Numbered from the stretch's first letter, positions 9,286 through 20,002 are shown. The stretch is 58,320 bases of DNA from an uncultured Bacteroidota bacterium (GCA_903893815.1 CAITNS010000012.1:1-58320); one strand, 5' to 3'. The notes: generated from the letters alone by a model not told the origin. A program made the numbers and translations.

Positions 9286-12200
9286 CTACTCCGCTATTTG
9301 AACTTGTATATTTTTTACTGAAAAATCTAACTCTATTTTAAAGTAGTTTTCTTTTGGATAATTAATCTGCGCTTTTAACTGTTTGCTTAATGTATTAATT
9401 AAATTTAAACCAAATCCTTTATTATTAATTTTTTCATCTGCATATAAACCTTTTCCAGAATCAGTATAAATGAAATAAACCTTATCTTCTTTTATTTCCA
9501 TGGATATACTAATTTCCAAAAAGTTGTTTATAACGCCATATTTAAAACTGTTGGATAATAATTCATTAAAAATTAAACCAAAGGTTACAGCTTTCGAAAT
9601 ATCTGTATAAATATTTTTTATACCTAATTTAGATTTAAACTGATCGCTGGCCGTTTTGTTAAGTATTCTTCTATGATAATCTATCAACTCTAAAACATAA
9701 TCACCAATGTTAACATTTGAAAACAAAGCGCTTTGATATAATTTTTGATGCACTAAAGCCACTGTTTTTACTCTTGATTGAATTTCAGATAGCGTTTCTT
9801 TTAAATGCAAATCAGGCTCCGTACTTTTCTTTAACTCAACCATACCATCAATTATGGCTAAATTGTTTTTAACGCGGTGATGAATTTCGCCTAAAAGAGT
9901 TTCTTTTTCATGCACAGATTCAGCTAAAAGCAATTCGTGTTTTTTTAAATCGGTAACATTTAATCCGTAACCTATCACTATATTTTCACCTTTAACGGCA
10001 TGAAAGCGACGCTCTTTAAATTCTGTTTCGTTATTATTTTTCAGTTCTTCAAGCCAAGTATAATCTTCTTTAGTAGCAATTAGTTGATTAAAAACTTCTC
10101 TTCTTGATTTAGCAAATGTATCAGGTAAATTTTTCCGTTCAGCATAATCAAAATCATCTTTGCCAATTAACCAATTTCTGGTTTCGTCATCTTTAATTGC
10201 TTTTTTATTCACAAAAATATATTTATGATTTGCATCAAATACGGCAATATCTACCGGAATATTATTTAAAATATTTTCATAAAAAAGTTTTTGATTTAAA
10301 ATCGCATCTTCTTTTAATTTTAGCTGAGTTGTTTCATACCTTATGGCAATATACTGAAATGGTTTACCCTCGCTCATAAATGGTATTATGGTTGATTCTA
10401 CATAGTATTCTGAACCATCTTTAGCTTTGTTTTTAATTTCACCTTTCCAAATATTACCTGATGAAATTGTTTGCCACATATCATTAAAAAATTCTTTTGA
10501 ATGAAATTTAGAATTAATGATGTTGTGATTAGCTCCAATTAATTCTTGTAGCGAATATTTTGAAACTTCACAAAATTTATCATTGGCATAAGTAATAAAA
10601 CCTTTAGTATCAGTAATACTAACAATGGCTGATGAATCAATAGCTGTTTTATAGTTAATCAATTCAAGTTCAGCTATCTTTCTATTTGTAATATCTCCCG
10701 AAATACCTGTCATTAAATAAGGAATGCCTTTTTCATTATTAATAATTCGCGTATTACTAAATATCCATTTTACTTTACCATCAGGAGTAACAATTCTATA
10801 TTCTAAATTAGTTTGTCCAGTTATAAAAAGTGCTTCCGACTCTTTTTCTATCCTTTCTTTATCATCAGAATGAATAACGTCTGACCATAAATTAGAATTT
10901 ACGTGCCAATTTTCTAACGGACGTTCATATAACGAAACAGCAGATTTACTAATATATTCTAATTTATATTCTGGCAAACTCACTCCCCAAACAGTTTCGT
11001 TTAAAGAGCCCATCACTTGCTCCAATTTATCTTTACTTATTTTTAATTCTAGATTTCTATTTTTTTCTTCTAGAGTTATTCTATTAATTTCTGTTACATC
11101 TCTTAAAAAAGAGTTTAATTCAATAAGGTTACTATCTTCAAACTTACAAATTACATTACCTACTACATCTATTTTATTTCCATCTTTACTTATTAAACTA
11201 TAACTTACATCTAGCGTATTTAGTTTCTTAGTATTTAATTCGCCAAAAAAAGTCATACAATGCTCTTGCGAATAAGGATGAACGTAACTAAATATATTTG
11301 TTCCAAGTACTTCTTTTAATGTATAATTTAGTTTATTAAGCCACGATTTATTTGCATACAATATAGTTCCATTTCCATCTAATGATGTTATTAAATCATT
11401 TGTTGTTTGCAACAAATTGCTGTACCGCGCTTGCGACTCAGCTATCCTTTTAAGGTTAACTTGCAACTGATTTTGATTTTCAAGGATTATTCTTTTTTTA
11501 TTTACTAATTGTGTTACATCTTGTTGTATCGCTATAAAATAGAGGAATTCACCATTTTCATCAAAAACTGGATTTACTTGAACAGCAATATGGTATAGCT
11601 CACCATTTTTTTTATAATTTGCTAAAGTAAGTTCAATAGGAGTTTTTGTTTGAATAGCGTTGCGTAATTGACTCGTTTTTTCAGGTTCAGTTTCAGGTCC
11701 TGTTAAAAAACTACCAGGTGTTTTGCCTAAAATTTCGTGTAAATTGTACCCTGTTAAATGTTCAAAATGTTCATTTACCCAAGTTATTTTCCCGTCTTTA
11801 TCGGCATAAATCACATTATTTGGGGTGTGAGTAGCCAAGTAAGAAAGTTTCCTATTTTCTTCGTTTTGTTTTTTAATTAAATTATTTTTATTGATAGCCA
11901 AATAAGCGTTACCGGCTAACGAAGCAAATACCTTTAAAACGGCTAAGTGTTTTTCGTCAAAAGCATGAGGCCTTTCGCTTTGGATACCAAATGCGCCAAT
12001 AATTTTATTGTTTGATGTAACAGGAACGTAAATACGAGAACGTGTATGTGAATTTTTTATTGAATCAATAGAAAAAGGATTATGTTCAACATCCTGATCG
12101 TGTACCCATAAAATTTCTCCAGTTCTAAAAACGTGGCCAGGGTGCCTGTCCATTGCTGTTAATTCAGCATTTGATTTTTCTTCTTCCGAAAAACCTTTGG

Positions 12201-12378
12201 CGTAAAATAACTTTAATTTATGCTCTTCTTCGTTATATAAATAAAGACCTGTCGTATCGTGTTGAGCAACTAACTCAAGTTGAGTTTTAATAGTATCAAT
12301 CAACACTTCCAAACTATCCAAATTAGCAAAACTTTCTACAAATTTTTCAATTTCTGATAGTGTGTTTATTAATCTCAT
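9286..12378 (-). CDS. GAF - multi-PAS HWE/HisKA_2 sensor histidine kinase
   Basis: 1030 residues without membrane segments. An N-terminal GAF domain (about 1-165, with DRHPGHVFRTGEILWVHD) is followed by about five PAS/PAC repeats (from about 175 to 810), recognisable by motifs such as TWVNEHFEHLTGY, ILYANKSWLNKL and TYANDKFCEVSKY. The HisKA_2 H-box GEIHHRVKNNL (His about 833-834) and a HATPase with N-box NELLSNSFKYG, G1 DSGKGL and G2 KGFGLNL complete it. The GAF domain is similar to that of the hybrid kinase at 20093 (shared RHPGxVxR). It is probably a soluble redox or ligand sensor. The gene downstream of the GlcG/HbpS-like ORF is 13 bp away on the same strand, so they may be co-transcribed; a cognate receiver is not adjacent. 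Confidence 0.9.
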   Translation of the reverse strand: MRLINTLSEIEKFVESFANLDSLEVLIDTIKTQLELVAQHDTTGLYLYNEEEHKLKLFYAKGFSEEEKSNAELTAMDRHPGHVFRTGEILWVHDQDVEHNPFSIDSIKNSHTRSRIYVPVTSNNKIIGAFGIQSERPHAFDEKHLAVLKVFASLAGNAYLAINKNNLIKKQNEENRKLSYLATHTPNNVIYADKDGKITWVNEHFEHLTGYNLHEILGKTPGSFLTGPETEPEKTSQLRNAIQTKTPIELTLANYKKNGELYHIAVQVNPVFDENGEFLYFIAIQQDVTQLVNKKRIILENQNQLQVNLKRIAESQARYSNLLQTTNDLITSLDGNGTILYANKSWLNKLNYTLKEVLGTNIFSYVHPYSQEHCMTFFGELNTKKLNTLDVSYSLISKDGNKIDVVGNVICKFEDSNLIELNSFLRDVTEINRITLEEKNRNLELKISKDKLEQVMGSLNETVWGVSLPEYKLEYISKSAVSLYERPLENWHVNSNLWSDVIHSDDKERIEKESEALFITGQTNLEYRIVTPDGKVKWIFSNTRIINNEKGIPYLMTGISGDITNRKIAELELINYKTAIDSSAIVSITDTKGFITYANDKFCEVSKYSLQELIGANHNIINSKFHSKEFFNDMWQTISSGNIWKGEIKNKAKDGSEYYVESTIIPFMSEGKPFQYIAIRYETTQLKLKEDAILNQKLFYENILNNIPVDIAVFDANHKYIFVNKKAIKDDETRNWLIGKDDFDYAERKNLPDTFAKSRREVFNQLIATKEDYTWLEELKNNNETEFKERRFHAVKGENIVIGYGLNVTDLKKHELLLAESVHEKETLLGEIHHRVKNNLAIIDGMVELKKSTEPDLHLKETLSEIQSRVKTVALVHQKLYQSALFSNVNIGDYVLELIDYHRRILNKTASDQFKSKLGIKNIYTDISKAVTFGLIFNELLSNSFKYGVINNFLEISISMEIKEDKVYFIYTDSGKGLYADEKINNKGFGLNLINTLSKQLKAQINYPKENYFKIELDFSVKNIQVQIAE

Positions 12379-12391
12379 ACTAATTTAACTA

Positions 12392-12811
12392 TTAAGCTAA
12401 TATACTTAAAGCAGCATTCATACACTGCTCATCTTGTTTATAATGGCCGCCACTAATACCAATAGCACCCACAATAGTTGCATCAATAGTAATAGGTGAA
12501 CCGCCGCCCAACAAAATAAAATCTTTTAAATTATGAGCGCCATCATTTAAAATAGGATCGTCTTTAATAAAATTATACCAAGCATCACCTGTAGGAAAAC
12601 CAAATCCAACAGCGGTAATGGCTTTTTTACGCGAGGCATCTATAGAAATTAAAGGCGCATTATCCATGCGAGAAAATGCTTTTAAGTTTCCACTTTCGTC
12701 AACAATGGTTATGGCAATAGAAAATCCAATTTCTTGTGCTTTTTTTGTTGCTGCTTCAATCATTTGATTTGCAAGCAATGCAGTAATTGATTTTTTTGTA
12801 AATAATTGCAT
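12392..12811 (-). CDS. GlcG/HbpS-family (DUF336) protein
   Basis: 139 residues matching the GlcG/HbpS family over its whole length: the ATKKAQEIGFSIAITIVDESG start, GG(G)SPI, and IVGAIGISGG near the C-terminus. Family members include HbpS, a haem-binding partner of a two-component sensor in Streptomyces, and GlcG of the glycolate operon. There is no signal peptide, so this one is probably cytoplasmic. It sits immediately upstream of a large GAF/PAS histidine kinase on the same strand (13-bp gap), which makes a haem- or redox-linked accessory role plausible. The function is inferred from context only. Confidence 0.8.
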   Translation of the reverse strand: MQLFTKKSITALLANQMIEAATKKAQEIGFSIAITIVDESGNLKAFSRMDNAPLISIDASRKKAITAVGFGFPTGDAWYNFIKDDPILNDGAHNLKDFILLGGGSPITIDATIVGAIGISGGHYKQDEQCMNAALSILA

Positions 12812-12834
12812 CGGTTATTTTTTTTTAATTAGTA

Positions 12835-13320
12835 CTAAATTGTATCTGCGCTGTAGCCATACACGGCAGGGTTTTTTCCGCCCATCGGACGAATATAAGA
12901 TGATAGCTGACCTCTGTGGTGAATGATATCAAAAAAGAAAAACCACATCATATTTGTACGTGGCATAGTAGCAAATGATTTTCCGGAAACTAATAGCTCC
13001 ACCATTTCGTTTTCCCACTGTTCGTTTGTTACTTTTTCGAGCGCTTGCTCAACGGCTGTCCATAAATGGCTTAATTTTTGGCTCGCATCAGCAGCGCTTT
13101 CAAAATCAAAGACTAAGGCTTCGTCGCAAGCATTATTTTCAATAATTATTTTTAAATCAAGTACATGAGCTAAAATATGTTCTGCTATTTCTTTTGCCGA
13201 ACGGTTAACTGGATGCGGTTTATAACTTAGGTTATCATTAGGCATTGCTGCCAATAAATTAATAGTTGACTGCATTTCGTTTTTAAAGCAAGCTTTAAAA
13301 AATGTAAGGTTTGAGTTCAT
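12835..13320 (-). CDS. DinB-like four-helix metalloprotein
   Basis: 161 residues with the DinB/YfiT pattern: an N-terminal helix (FFKACFKNEMQSTINLLAAM), a His-containing helix (AEHILAHVLDL) and a C-terminal IIHHRGQLSSYIRPMG segment that supplies the remaining metal-binding His residues. Members are metal-dependent enzymes or thiol transferases, usually of unknown substrate. It precedes the GlcG/HbpS-like gene by 23 bp on the same strand and probably starts that transcription unit, as about 170 bp of non-coding DNA lies upstream down to the terminator at 13491. Confidence 0.8.
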   Translation of the reverse strand: MNSNLTFFKACFKNEMQSTINLLAAMPNDNLSYKPHPVNRSAKEIAEHILAHVLDLKIIIENNACDEALVFDFESAADASQKLSHLWTAVEQALEKVTNEQWENEMVELLVSGKSFATMPRTNMMWFFFFDIIHHRGQLSSYIRPMGGKNPAVYGYSADTI

Positions 13321-13490
13321 AGATAAGATTTATAAATTTAAAATCATGTTGTTCATATATACTATCCTATTTACAATAGCTAAAATAGAGCTAATTATGA
13401 GCTAGGTTTTAAAATAAAAACACTGTAAAACTAACTAAAATATTTGATACATTTTAATCAAATATTTAATAAACGATTTTAGGTTAAACA

Positions 13491-13517
13491 AAAAAAGAGC
13501 CAATTGGCTCTTTTTTT
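13491..13517 (-). terminator. Rho-independent terminator, bidirectional in form
   Basis: AAGAGCC-AATT-GGCTCTT forms a perfect stem, flanked by six A on one side and seven T on the other, so it can end transcription from both sides. On the minus strand it lies 22 bp beyond the stop of the T9SS-sorted protein gene (13539-14918). Confidence 0.9.
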
Positions 13518-13538
13518 AAAAATAGTTACATAAAAGTA

Positions 13539-14918
13539 TTAGTTAATCATTACAATTACGCTGCTTCTAATGCCTTCAAATATTAGGGAACATAAATATC
13601 TACCTGGAGCAATTTTTGTTGGCGGATTTACATCCATTTTATTTGACTCAATTGAATTTGATGAAAATGTAGTTGAGTAAATTTCATGCCCATCATTCAT
13701 ATCATTTAAAACAATTTGTACTTCATGGTTATTTTCAATTCCCGAAAAATCAACTGTAAATTGCCCACTGTTTGGGTTTGGATATACTGTAAACGTAATG
13801 TTTTTAGCTTTAATATGATCCACTGAAACAATTTCAGAAACAACCATTGTTTTATCAGCGTTAATTTGCTTAATGCGGTAGTAATTTACACCATCATTTG
13901 CTTTGCTATCTGTAAAATTATACTCTAATTTTGTAACACTGCCTTTTACTGCGCTACTTTTTATTTTACTTAACTCGTTAAAGTTAGTTCCATCTGTGCT
14001 ACTTTCTATTATTAAATCATTAGCTGGAAACTTTTCGTTGTAAGTTGTAAAAACAATGGTAGGGTTATTTTTTTTATCAGAAACTGTTTTGATATCTATT
14101 TTACTAGTGTTGCTAGCTGTTCTGTTTACATTAATATTTGGATCAAGATAATTACCTGAAATAACAATATTATCGATAGCTACTGAATAGAATTTATTGA
14201 TTAAACCCGGATTTAAAGAATCTCCGACAAGATCATCATATACTATAGAATCATTTATCCAATTGAATCCTATCTTTATTGAATCATTGTTTGAAGCACT
14301 TTCAGGTAAAGTATAAACTGTAGAACTCATCCATGTCATTTTACCTGAAGCACCGCATACAGCACTTTTAGTTGCTCCAGGTTTATCTAGAGAACTCCAA
14401 TCTGTTCCATCAAAATAGAATACTGCAAATAATGCACCAGTGCGAGCACCACAAAAATAATCAAAGCTGAATGTAATATTATTTCTATTTGCACAATTAA
14501 TGTAAGGTGATTCGATTAAGTTATCAGTTAATGATGCTGGAGTAATTGCATAAAATGCTCCCATATCACCAGTAGTTAATTCATTATTTGTTATCTTTTT
14601 ATTGGTACTACTTGCAATGTGCAATGTGTTATTTGTGAGATTAGACTTGGGTGTAAATCGTTTTGAACAACTACCAACAGCTACACCTGCTTCCATTGAG
14701 CTAACATACCATTGATTTGGATACTTGCCGTTAACTGAGGGGTTGCTAGCTGTCCATTGCCCATTTGATCCGTTATAATCATAGGCCAAATTTCCTTTAT
14801 CACCTTTACTGTTTGCGGTACCAAAATTTTCTGTCCAAAAAGTTTGTGATGTTACATTTAAAGTTAATACAATTGAAACAATTGATAAAACTTTTTGTTT
14901 TGTTGTGAGTGTTTTCAT
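13539..14918 (-). CDS. Secreted protein with T9SS type A sorting domain
   Basis: The frame opens further upstream, but the start is set at the ATG at 14918: it begins a clear signal peptide (MKTLTTKQKVLSIVSIVLTL, cleavage after NVTSQ) and has an A/G-rich TTAGGACT just before it. The resulting protein is 459 residues. Residues 25-250 look like a MAM/jelly-roll domain (NITFSFDYFCGARTG, IDNIVISGNY), followed by a Fn3-like segment (FNELSKIKS...YYRIKQINADK) and a C-terminal type A sorting domain (FTVYPNPNSGQFTVDFSG) for export and surface attachment through the Por system. It is probably a surface adhesin or binding protein; no enzyme motif is seen. It is divergent from the next gene. Confidence 0.82.
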   Translation of the reverse strand: MKTLTTKQKVLSIVSIVLTLNVTSQTFWTENFGTANSKGDKGNLAYDYNGSNGQWTASNPSVNGKYPNQWYVSSMEAGVAVGSCSKRFTPKSNLTNNTLHIASSTNKKITNNELTTGDMGAFYAITPASLTDNLIESPYINCANRNNITFSFDYFCGARTGALFAVFYFDGTDWSSLDKPGATKSAVCGASGKMTWMSSTVYTLPESASNNDSIKIGFNWINDSIVYDDLVGDSLNPGLINKFYSVAIDNIVISGNYLDPNINVNRTASNTSKIDIKTVSDKKNNPTIVFTTYNEKFPANDLIIESSTDGTNFNELSKIKSSAVKGSVTKLEYNFTDSKANDGVNYYRIKQINADKTMVVSEIVSVDHIKAKNITFTVYPNPNSGQFTVDFSGIENNHEVQIVLNDMNDGHEIYSTTFSSNSIESNKMDVNPPTKIAPGRYLCSLIFEGIRSSVIVMIN

Positions 14919-15153
14919 AGTCCTAATTTTTAATAAAAATAAATATATATTTCTACAATTACAAAGTTCGTACCAAAAATTTATGTTACTTTTTTCCAAA
15001 ATGTGGAAAATATTGTTGTTATTATAAAAATGAAATTAAATAAAAGTAACTTAGTTGTAACTTAATATTAGTTATTTGTTAACATTATAAAGCTGAATAC
15101 TGTTTTTAATCAGTGTCTAGAATTTTTAATAGTTTAATTAAACCACAAAATAA

Positions 15154-18100
15154 ATGAAAATTATGAAAGTAAAAACTTACAACAACATACACTCTAGACT
15201 GGGGATTTTAAAGCAAGAAAAATTCTTTCAATTATTGTTTTCCCCTTCTCGTTTATTTTCTATTTTATTATTTTTTTCATTTTTTATTTACAATGTTGCA
15301 TTTTCTCAGATAACTACTACAACATGGAATTTTAATGTTAATTCTACAGGTTGGACAGGGAATATAGTAAGGACTACCGCAACTACCGCATGTGGTAGTG
15401 CATCTATGAGAAGAAATTTATATTCGACTGTAACAACTGGTAATCTTGTTTCGCCTGTGCTTCCTGGCACAAATAATCAAGGAGTAATTACACTTTCTTA
15501 TAAATATAAAGCTGCAAATTGGTCAGCAAATACCGTAGGAACAAATCCATGGGGTTCTTTTAATGTTCAGTATGGACCAACAGCAACGGGCCCTTGGACA
15601 ACCTTAGCAACAGTATCGCAAGAAACTCAAAACGGAACTTGTATTACAAAATCGCATACATTTACTCCGCCAGCAGGCAACATATTCTTAAAGTGGGATT
15701 GTTTTTGGACTTCCGGAGATTATTTTATTAATTTTGATGATATTTCTGTTTCTCAGGCAGTGCCGGTTAGTTGCTCAGGTACGCCAGCTGCTGCAGTTGC
15801 TGCTATATCAAGTGCTGTTGGTTGTTCAGGTCAAAATATCACATTATCAACTACAGGTAGTGCAGCTGGTGTTGGTATTAGTTCTATTTGGCAAAGCTCC
15901 ACTAATAATAGTACCTGGAATAATATAACAGGTGCTACTGCTGCAAGCACTGTTATTACAAGCCCTGGGGTATTAACGTACTACAGGTATGTTACTACTT
16001 GTTCTAATTCAGGTTTAAGTGCTAATTCAAATACGGTTAGTTTTACCCCAAACACATGTACAGGTTCCATTACAATGACAGATAGCTGGGGCGACGGTTG
16101 GGATGGTGGCGGAACGATGCAACTCTATGTTAATAGTTCGCTATTTCAAACCTTTGGTAGTACTTTTACAACAGGAACTACACAAACTATTAATTTTTGT
16201 TTACCTGCAGCATCAACCTATTCGTTAGTTTATAACAATGGTGGTGCTAGCCCTGGTGAAATAGGAGCATCCTTAACGATTAATTCTACTTTAGTTTATT
16301 CTGTTGGTGCTGGTGGTGCCACGGTTGGTTCAACCTTAGTAACTGGAGAAGCTTGTCCGCCACCACCTACAACTCCACCTAACTGTGTGGGTGCTCCAAC
16401 TGCTCCAACAAATGGGCAAACTGGTGTAAGCCCTTCTCAAATTTTATCATGGCCTGCTGTTAGCGGTGCAGCAAGTTATGATGTTTATTTTGGCACCAAT
16501 AATCCTCCTACAAATATTGTAAATGGTACAAATCAAGCAGGTACTACTTATAACCCAGGAACTTTATTAAATTCAACTAACTATTACTGGAAAATAGTAC
16601 CAAGAAATGTCATAGGTGCTGCCACCGGTTGTTCAGTATGGAGTTTTAGTACAGGAATAGCAGGTTGTGCGAACGGAGGAGCTTTTGGAACCGTAACAGC
16701 GCCAATAGATAACGCACCCGTAACCATTTCAACAGTGCAATATCAATCAGAATATTCAACTATTAATAGTGTTTCAGCAGGTAGTGTTTATCAATCCTCT
16801 TACAGCTTAGGTGGTTTTATAACCGTGCATCAAGGAACACCTGCTGGGCCAATTATTGCTTATGGAGCCACTCCTTTAACATGGACAGCAACCGTTGCAG
16901 GAACCTATTATGTTCATTATAATACCACTGCTTTTCCGGGTTGCGGAGTAGCTTCTAATGCTGGTACAAGTATAATAACCTGTCTTAGTTGTCCGCCACC
17001 ACCTACAAATTGGCTTGCTCAATTTCAATCAATGAATATTGGCTCAAGTAACTGGTGTGTAGGAGAAGTTAGAACTGTTACCGTTACTGTAAAAAATGCA
17101 GGAATAATAGCATGGACAGATGCAACTCCAGATATTAATATTGGAGTAAAATGGAATTCGGATTTGGATTATCCTTTAGGTATTAGAGCAAATGCCGGTG
17201 GATTAGCAGCAGGAGCAACAGGCACCTATACTTTTTTGGTGACTGCACCTTTAACTGCTGGCAATGAAAATTTAAGCTTTGATGTTGTTAATGAAGGGAA
17301 CTTTTGGTTTGCAAGTAACGCTAATGGTAGTGGGCCAGGTAATGTTGTTTACACATCAACATCGCAAACAATTACTCCATATCCTGCTGTAAGCGCTGGT
17401 ACAAATACAACTATTTGTGTTGGTAATACTACTCAATTAAACGGAACTAGCTCATTAACATTTACCAATAAAATATTAGAAACTAATTTTAATAATGGAG
17501 CTTGGCCCACAGATTGGACAAGAACAAGCAATAACACAGCAGGAGTTGGTCCAGATTATTCTACAAGTTTAGAAAATCCTTCTGCTTTAGGAAGTACATG
17601 GGCTGGTAACGGTTATACTGGCTATTGCAGCTTTTTCTATTCTTATTGGGTAGGTGCTGGAGTTACAGGTGATATGATTTCACCCTCCATGAATTTGAGT
17701 GCTTCAACAACGGCTACCCTAACTTTTTGGATTTATAATTCGGATGGAACAGACGTTTTAAATGTATATGCTAATACAAATAATGGTGCTTATGCGCAGG
17801 TTGGAACAACTTATGCCACCTATGGCGCATGGACGCAAATTAGTATCAGCTTAAATGCCTATTGTGGAGGCGCCAATACAAATGTTAAACTTAAATTTAC
17901 AGGAACCTCCGATTATGGTATTTCAAATATTGGTATTGATGATATTATAGTACAATCAACAGTTATTGGTACACCAACCAATGGATGGACATCCTCTCCT
18001 GCTGGATTTACGTCAGCTAGTTTAACACCTAATGTTAGTCCAAGTTCAACAACAAATTATTCACTTACCGCAACTTATAATGGATGTGCAAATATATCAA

Positions 18101-19713
18101 GTGTTGTAGTAACAATTGATAATCCAATTATTTCGCCGGCACCAGCTACTGGAGATTATATTTGGAGAGGTAGCACAAGCACAGGTTGGTCTGTTGCAAG
18201 TAATTGGTATGTATATAACGGTACAAGTTATTCAGTGGCCTCTGTTGCATCTACTAATAATGATAATGTTATTATACCAGCTAATGGCACTTGTATCATT
18301 CAGCAACCAATAGTTGGCGTTCCGGGTTCGGCGCAAAATATTACTGTGAATTCGGGAGCAAGTTTAACTTTAAATTCAGGAAGTACAATTACAGCAAAAA
18401 ATATTACGATAGCATCAACAGGTACGTTAACAATGAATGGTGTAGCAAACAGTACTTTAAATGTATCTGGTAATTGGCAAGATAATGGCACTTTTAATGC
18501 GGGGGTTGGTACTGTTAATTTTAATGGCACAACAGCTCAAAGCATCAACAAAAATAGTGGTAATGAGGTATTTGCAAACGTCATAGTAAATAAAGCAAGC
18601 AATGCCTTAACCTTAAATAGTCCTATTGAAATAGGAACTAACATAACTTTAACCTCAGGCTTAGTTAATTCAGATGCTACCAATTTATTAATTATTAATG
18701 ATAATGCAACAACTACCGGAGCAAGTAATACAAGCCATGTAGTTGGGCCTGTTCGTAAAATTGGTAATGAAGCATTTACATTTCCTGTTGGTAAAGGAAA
18801 TAATTATGCACCAGCGGCAATTGGAGCTCCAAGTTTAACTACAGATCATTTTACTGCCGAGTATTTTAATACTAACCCAAATGCAAGTTACAATGTAACA
18901 TTAAAAGACGTTACTATAAACAATATTAGCGCATGTGAATATTGGATAATTGATCGTACAGCTGGTTTATCTGATGTGACAGTAAATTTAAGTTGGAACA
19001 CGCCACGCAGCTGCGGAGTAAACGATCCAACCCAGTTATTGCTTGCTAGGTGGGATGGTTCATCATGGAAAGACCATGGTAACGGAGGAACAACAGGAAA
19101 TAACACAGCAGGTAGTATAAATACAGCGGCAGTTGTTACTAATTTTAGTCCATTTACCTTAGCATCAAAAACTTCAATAAATCCTTTACCAATTGAGTTA
19201 ACTAATTATGATTTAAGTTGTGAAAATAAAAAAGTTGTCATTAATTGGTCAACAGCTTCAGAAATAAATAATAATTTTTATACAATTGAACGTTCAGCCG
19301 ATGGATTAACTTTTGAATCAATTGCTTTTGTAAACGGTAATGGAACCACGGTTACTAAAAACAACTATTCTTATACTGATACAAATCCAATTGATGGACT
19401 TTCATACTACCAATTAAAACAAACGGATTACAATGGGCAATCAAAAACTTACAGTTTGCAATCAATCAATTGTGAAAATAAAAATTCAGATGTACTTATT
19501 TATCCGAATCCAAACAAAGGAATGTTTACAATACAAGGCACTGAATTAGGATGTGAAGTTACAATAACTGACGTTTTAGGAAAAGTAATTTATAGTATAA
19601 AAGGAAATGAGCAAAAAACTCAAGTTATTTTACAAAATTTATCAAGAGGTATTTATTATATCAATATCAATAAAAATGATACAAGTGTTACTAAAAAAAT
19701 TGCTATAGACTAA
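15154..19713 (+). CDS. Giant multidomain surface protein with T9SS type A sorting domain
   Basis: 1519 residues. The signal peptide is preceded by a ~28-residue basic N-region; the hydrophobic core is LFSILLFFSFFIYNVAFS (about 33-51). Beta-rich modules follow: a MAM-like domain (about 52-205), an Ig-like Cys-containing module, a domain with TDSWGDGWDGGG (about 308-400), Fn3-like and NBL1/CARDB-like domains (about 410-750), a second MAM-like domain (FNNGAWPTDWTR), a beta-solenoid-like stretch rich in Asn/Ser/Thr (about 1045-1190), and a C-terminal module with YPNPNKGMFTIQG and a terminal basic patch typical of type A sorting. Many Asn, Thr and Gly residues suit an adhesin or gliding-type surface protein. 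No catalytic motif is visible. A terminator follows. Confidence 0.85.
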   Translation: MKIMKVKTYNNIHSRLGILKQEKFFQLLFSPSRLFSILLFFSFFIYNVAFSQITTTTWNFNVNSTGWTGNIVRTTATTACGSASMRRNLYSTVTTGNLVSPVLPGTNNQGVITLSYKYKAANWSANTVGTNPWGSFNVQYGPTATGPWTTLATVSQETQNGTCITKSHTFTPPAGNIFLKWDCFWTSGDYFINFDDISVSQAVPVSCSGTPAAAVAAISSAVGCSGQNITLSTTGSAAGVGISSIWQSSTNNSTWNNITGATAASTVITSPGVLTYYRYVTTCSNSGLSANSNTVSFTPNTCTGSITMTDSWGDGWDGGGTMQLYVNSSLFQTFGSTFTTGTTQTINFCLPAASTYSLVYNNGGASPGEIGASLTINSTLVYSVGAGGATVGSTLVTGEACPPPPTTPPNCVGAPTAPTNGQTGVSPSQILSWPAVSGAASYDVYFGTNNPPTNIVNGTNQAGTTYNPGTLLNSTNYYWKIVPRNVIGAATGCSVWSFSTGIAGCANGGAFGTVTAPIDNAPVTISTVQYQSEYSTINSVSAGSVYQSSYSLGGFITVHQGTPAGPIIAYGATPLTWTATVAGTYYVHYNTTAFPGCGVASNAGTSIITCLSCPPPPTNWLAQFQSMNIGSSNWCVGEVRTVTVTVKNAGIIAWTDATPDINIGVKWNSDLDYPLGIRANAGGLAAGATGTYTFLVTAPLTAGNENLSFDVVNEGNFWFASNANGSGPGNVVYTSTSQTITPYPAVSAGTNTTICVGNTTQLNGTSSLTFTNKILETNFNNGAWPTDWTRTSNNTAGVGPDYSTSLENPSALGSTWAGNGYTGYCSFFYSYWVGAGVTGDMISPSMNLSASTTATLTFWIYNSDGTDVLNVYANTNNGAYAQVGTTYATYGAWTQISISLNAYCGGANTNVKLKFTGTSDYGISNIGIDDIIVQSTVIGTPTNGWTSSPAGFTSASLTPNVSPSSTTNYSLTATYNGCANISSVVVTIDNPIISPAPATGDYIWRGSTSTGWSVASNWYVYNGTSYSVASVASTNNDNVIIPANGTCIIQQPIVGVPGSAQNITVNSGASLTLNSGSTITAKNITIASTGTLTMNGVANSTLNVSGNWQDNGTFNAGVGTVNFNGTTAQSINKNSGNEVFANVIVNKASNALTLNSPIEIGTNITLTSGLVNSDATNLLIINDNATTTGASNTSHVVGPVRKIGNEAFTFPVGKGNNYAPAAIGAPSLTTDHFTAEYFNTNPNASYNVTLKDVTINNISACEYWIIDRTAGLSDVTVNLSWNTPRSCGVNDPTQLLLARWDGSSWKDHGNGGTTGNNTAGSINTAAVVTNFSPFTLASKTSINPLPIELTNYDLSCENKKVVINWSTASEINNNFYTIERSADGLTFESIAFVNGNGTTVTKNNYSYTDTNPIDGLSYYQLKQTDYNGQSKTYSLQSINCENKNSDVLIYPNPNKGMFTIQGTELGCEVTITDVLGKVIYSIKGNEQKTQVILQNLSRGIYYININKNDTSVTKKIAID

Positions 19714-19731
19714 TCATTTAATTTTTTTTAG

Positions 19732-19769
19732 AAAGCGGAATATTCAAATTTGAGTATTCTGCTTTTTTT
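19732..19769 (+). terminator. Rho-independent terminator after the giant surface protein
   Basis: AGCGGAATATTCAAA pairs with TTTGAGTATTCTGCT, a 15-bp stem with two G-U pairs and almost no loop, followed by a run of T. It starts 19 bp after the stop at 19713. Confidence 0.85.
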
Positions 19770-20002
19770 ATACATAAAACATTAAAAATATGAGGCTATA
19801 AAATTACTCAGTTATTAGTATTTTGTATACAAACACATCTTTAATATAATAATTACAAGATTTCGGAATTTACATAAAAAAGAACCTTTTAATTAGCCAA
19901 AAAATCGACTTAATTTTTGAGCTATTAAATAACAACCTACTTTACTGGCATTTACTACTTTCAGTTTTTATATAAAAACGGAAAAAATCAGATTAGAGTT
20001 AT

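Noticed and set aside
14919-14999. Upstream extension of the T9SS protein start to 14999
   Set aside because: The extra 27 codons would precede a perfect signal peptide that starts at 14918, and no ribosome binding site supports the longer form.
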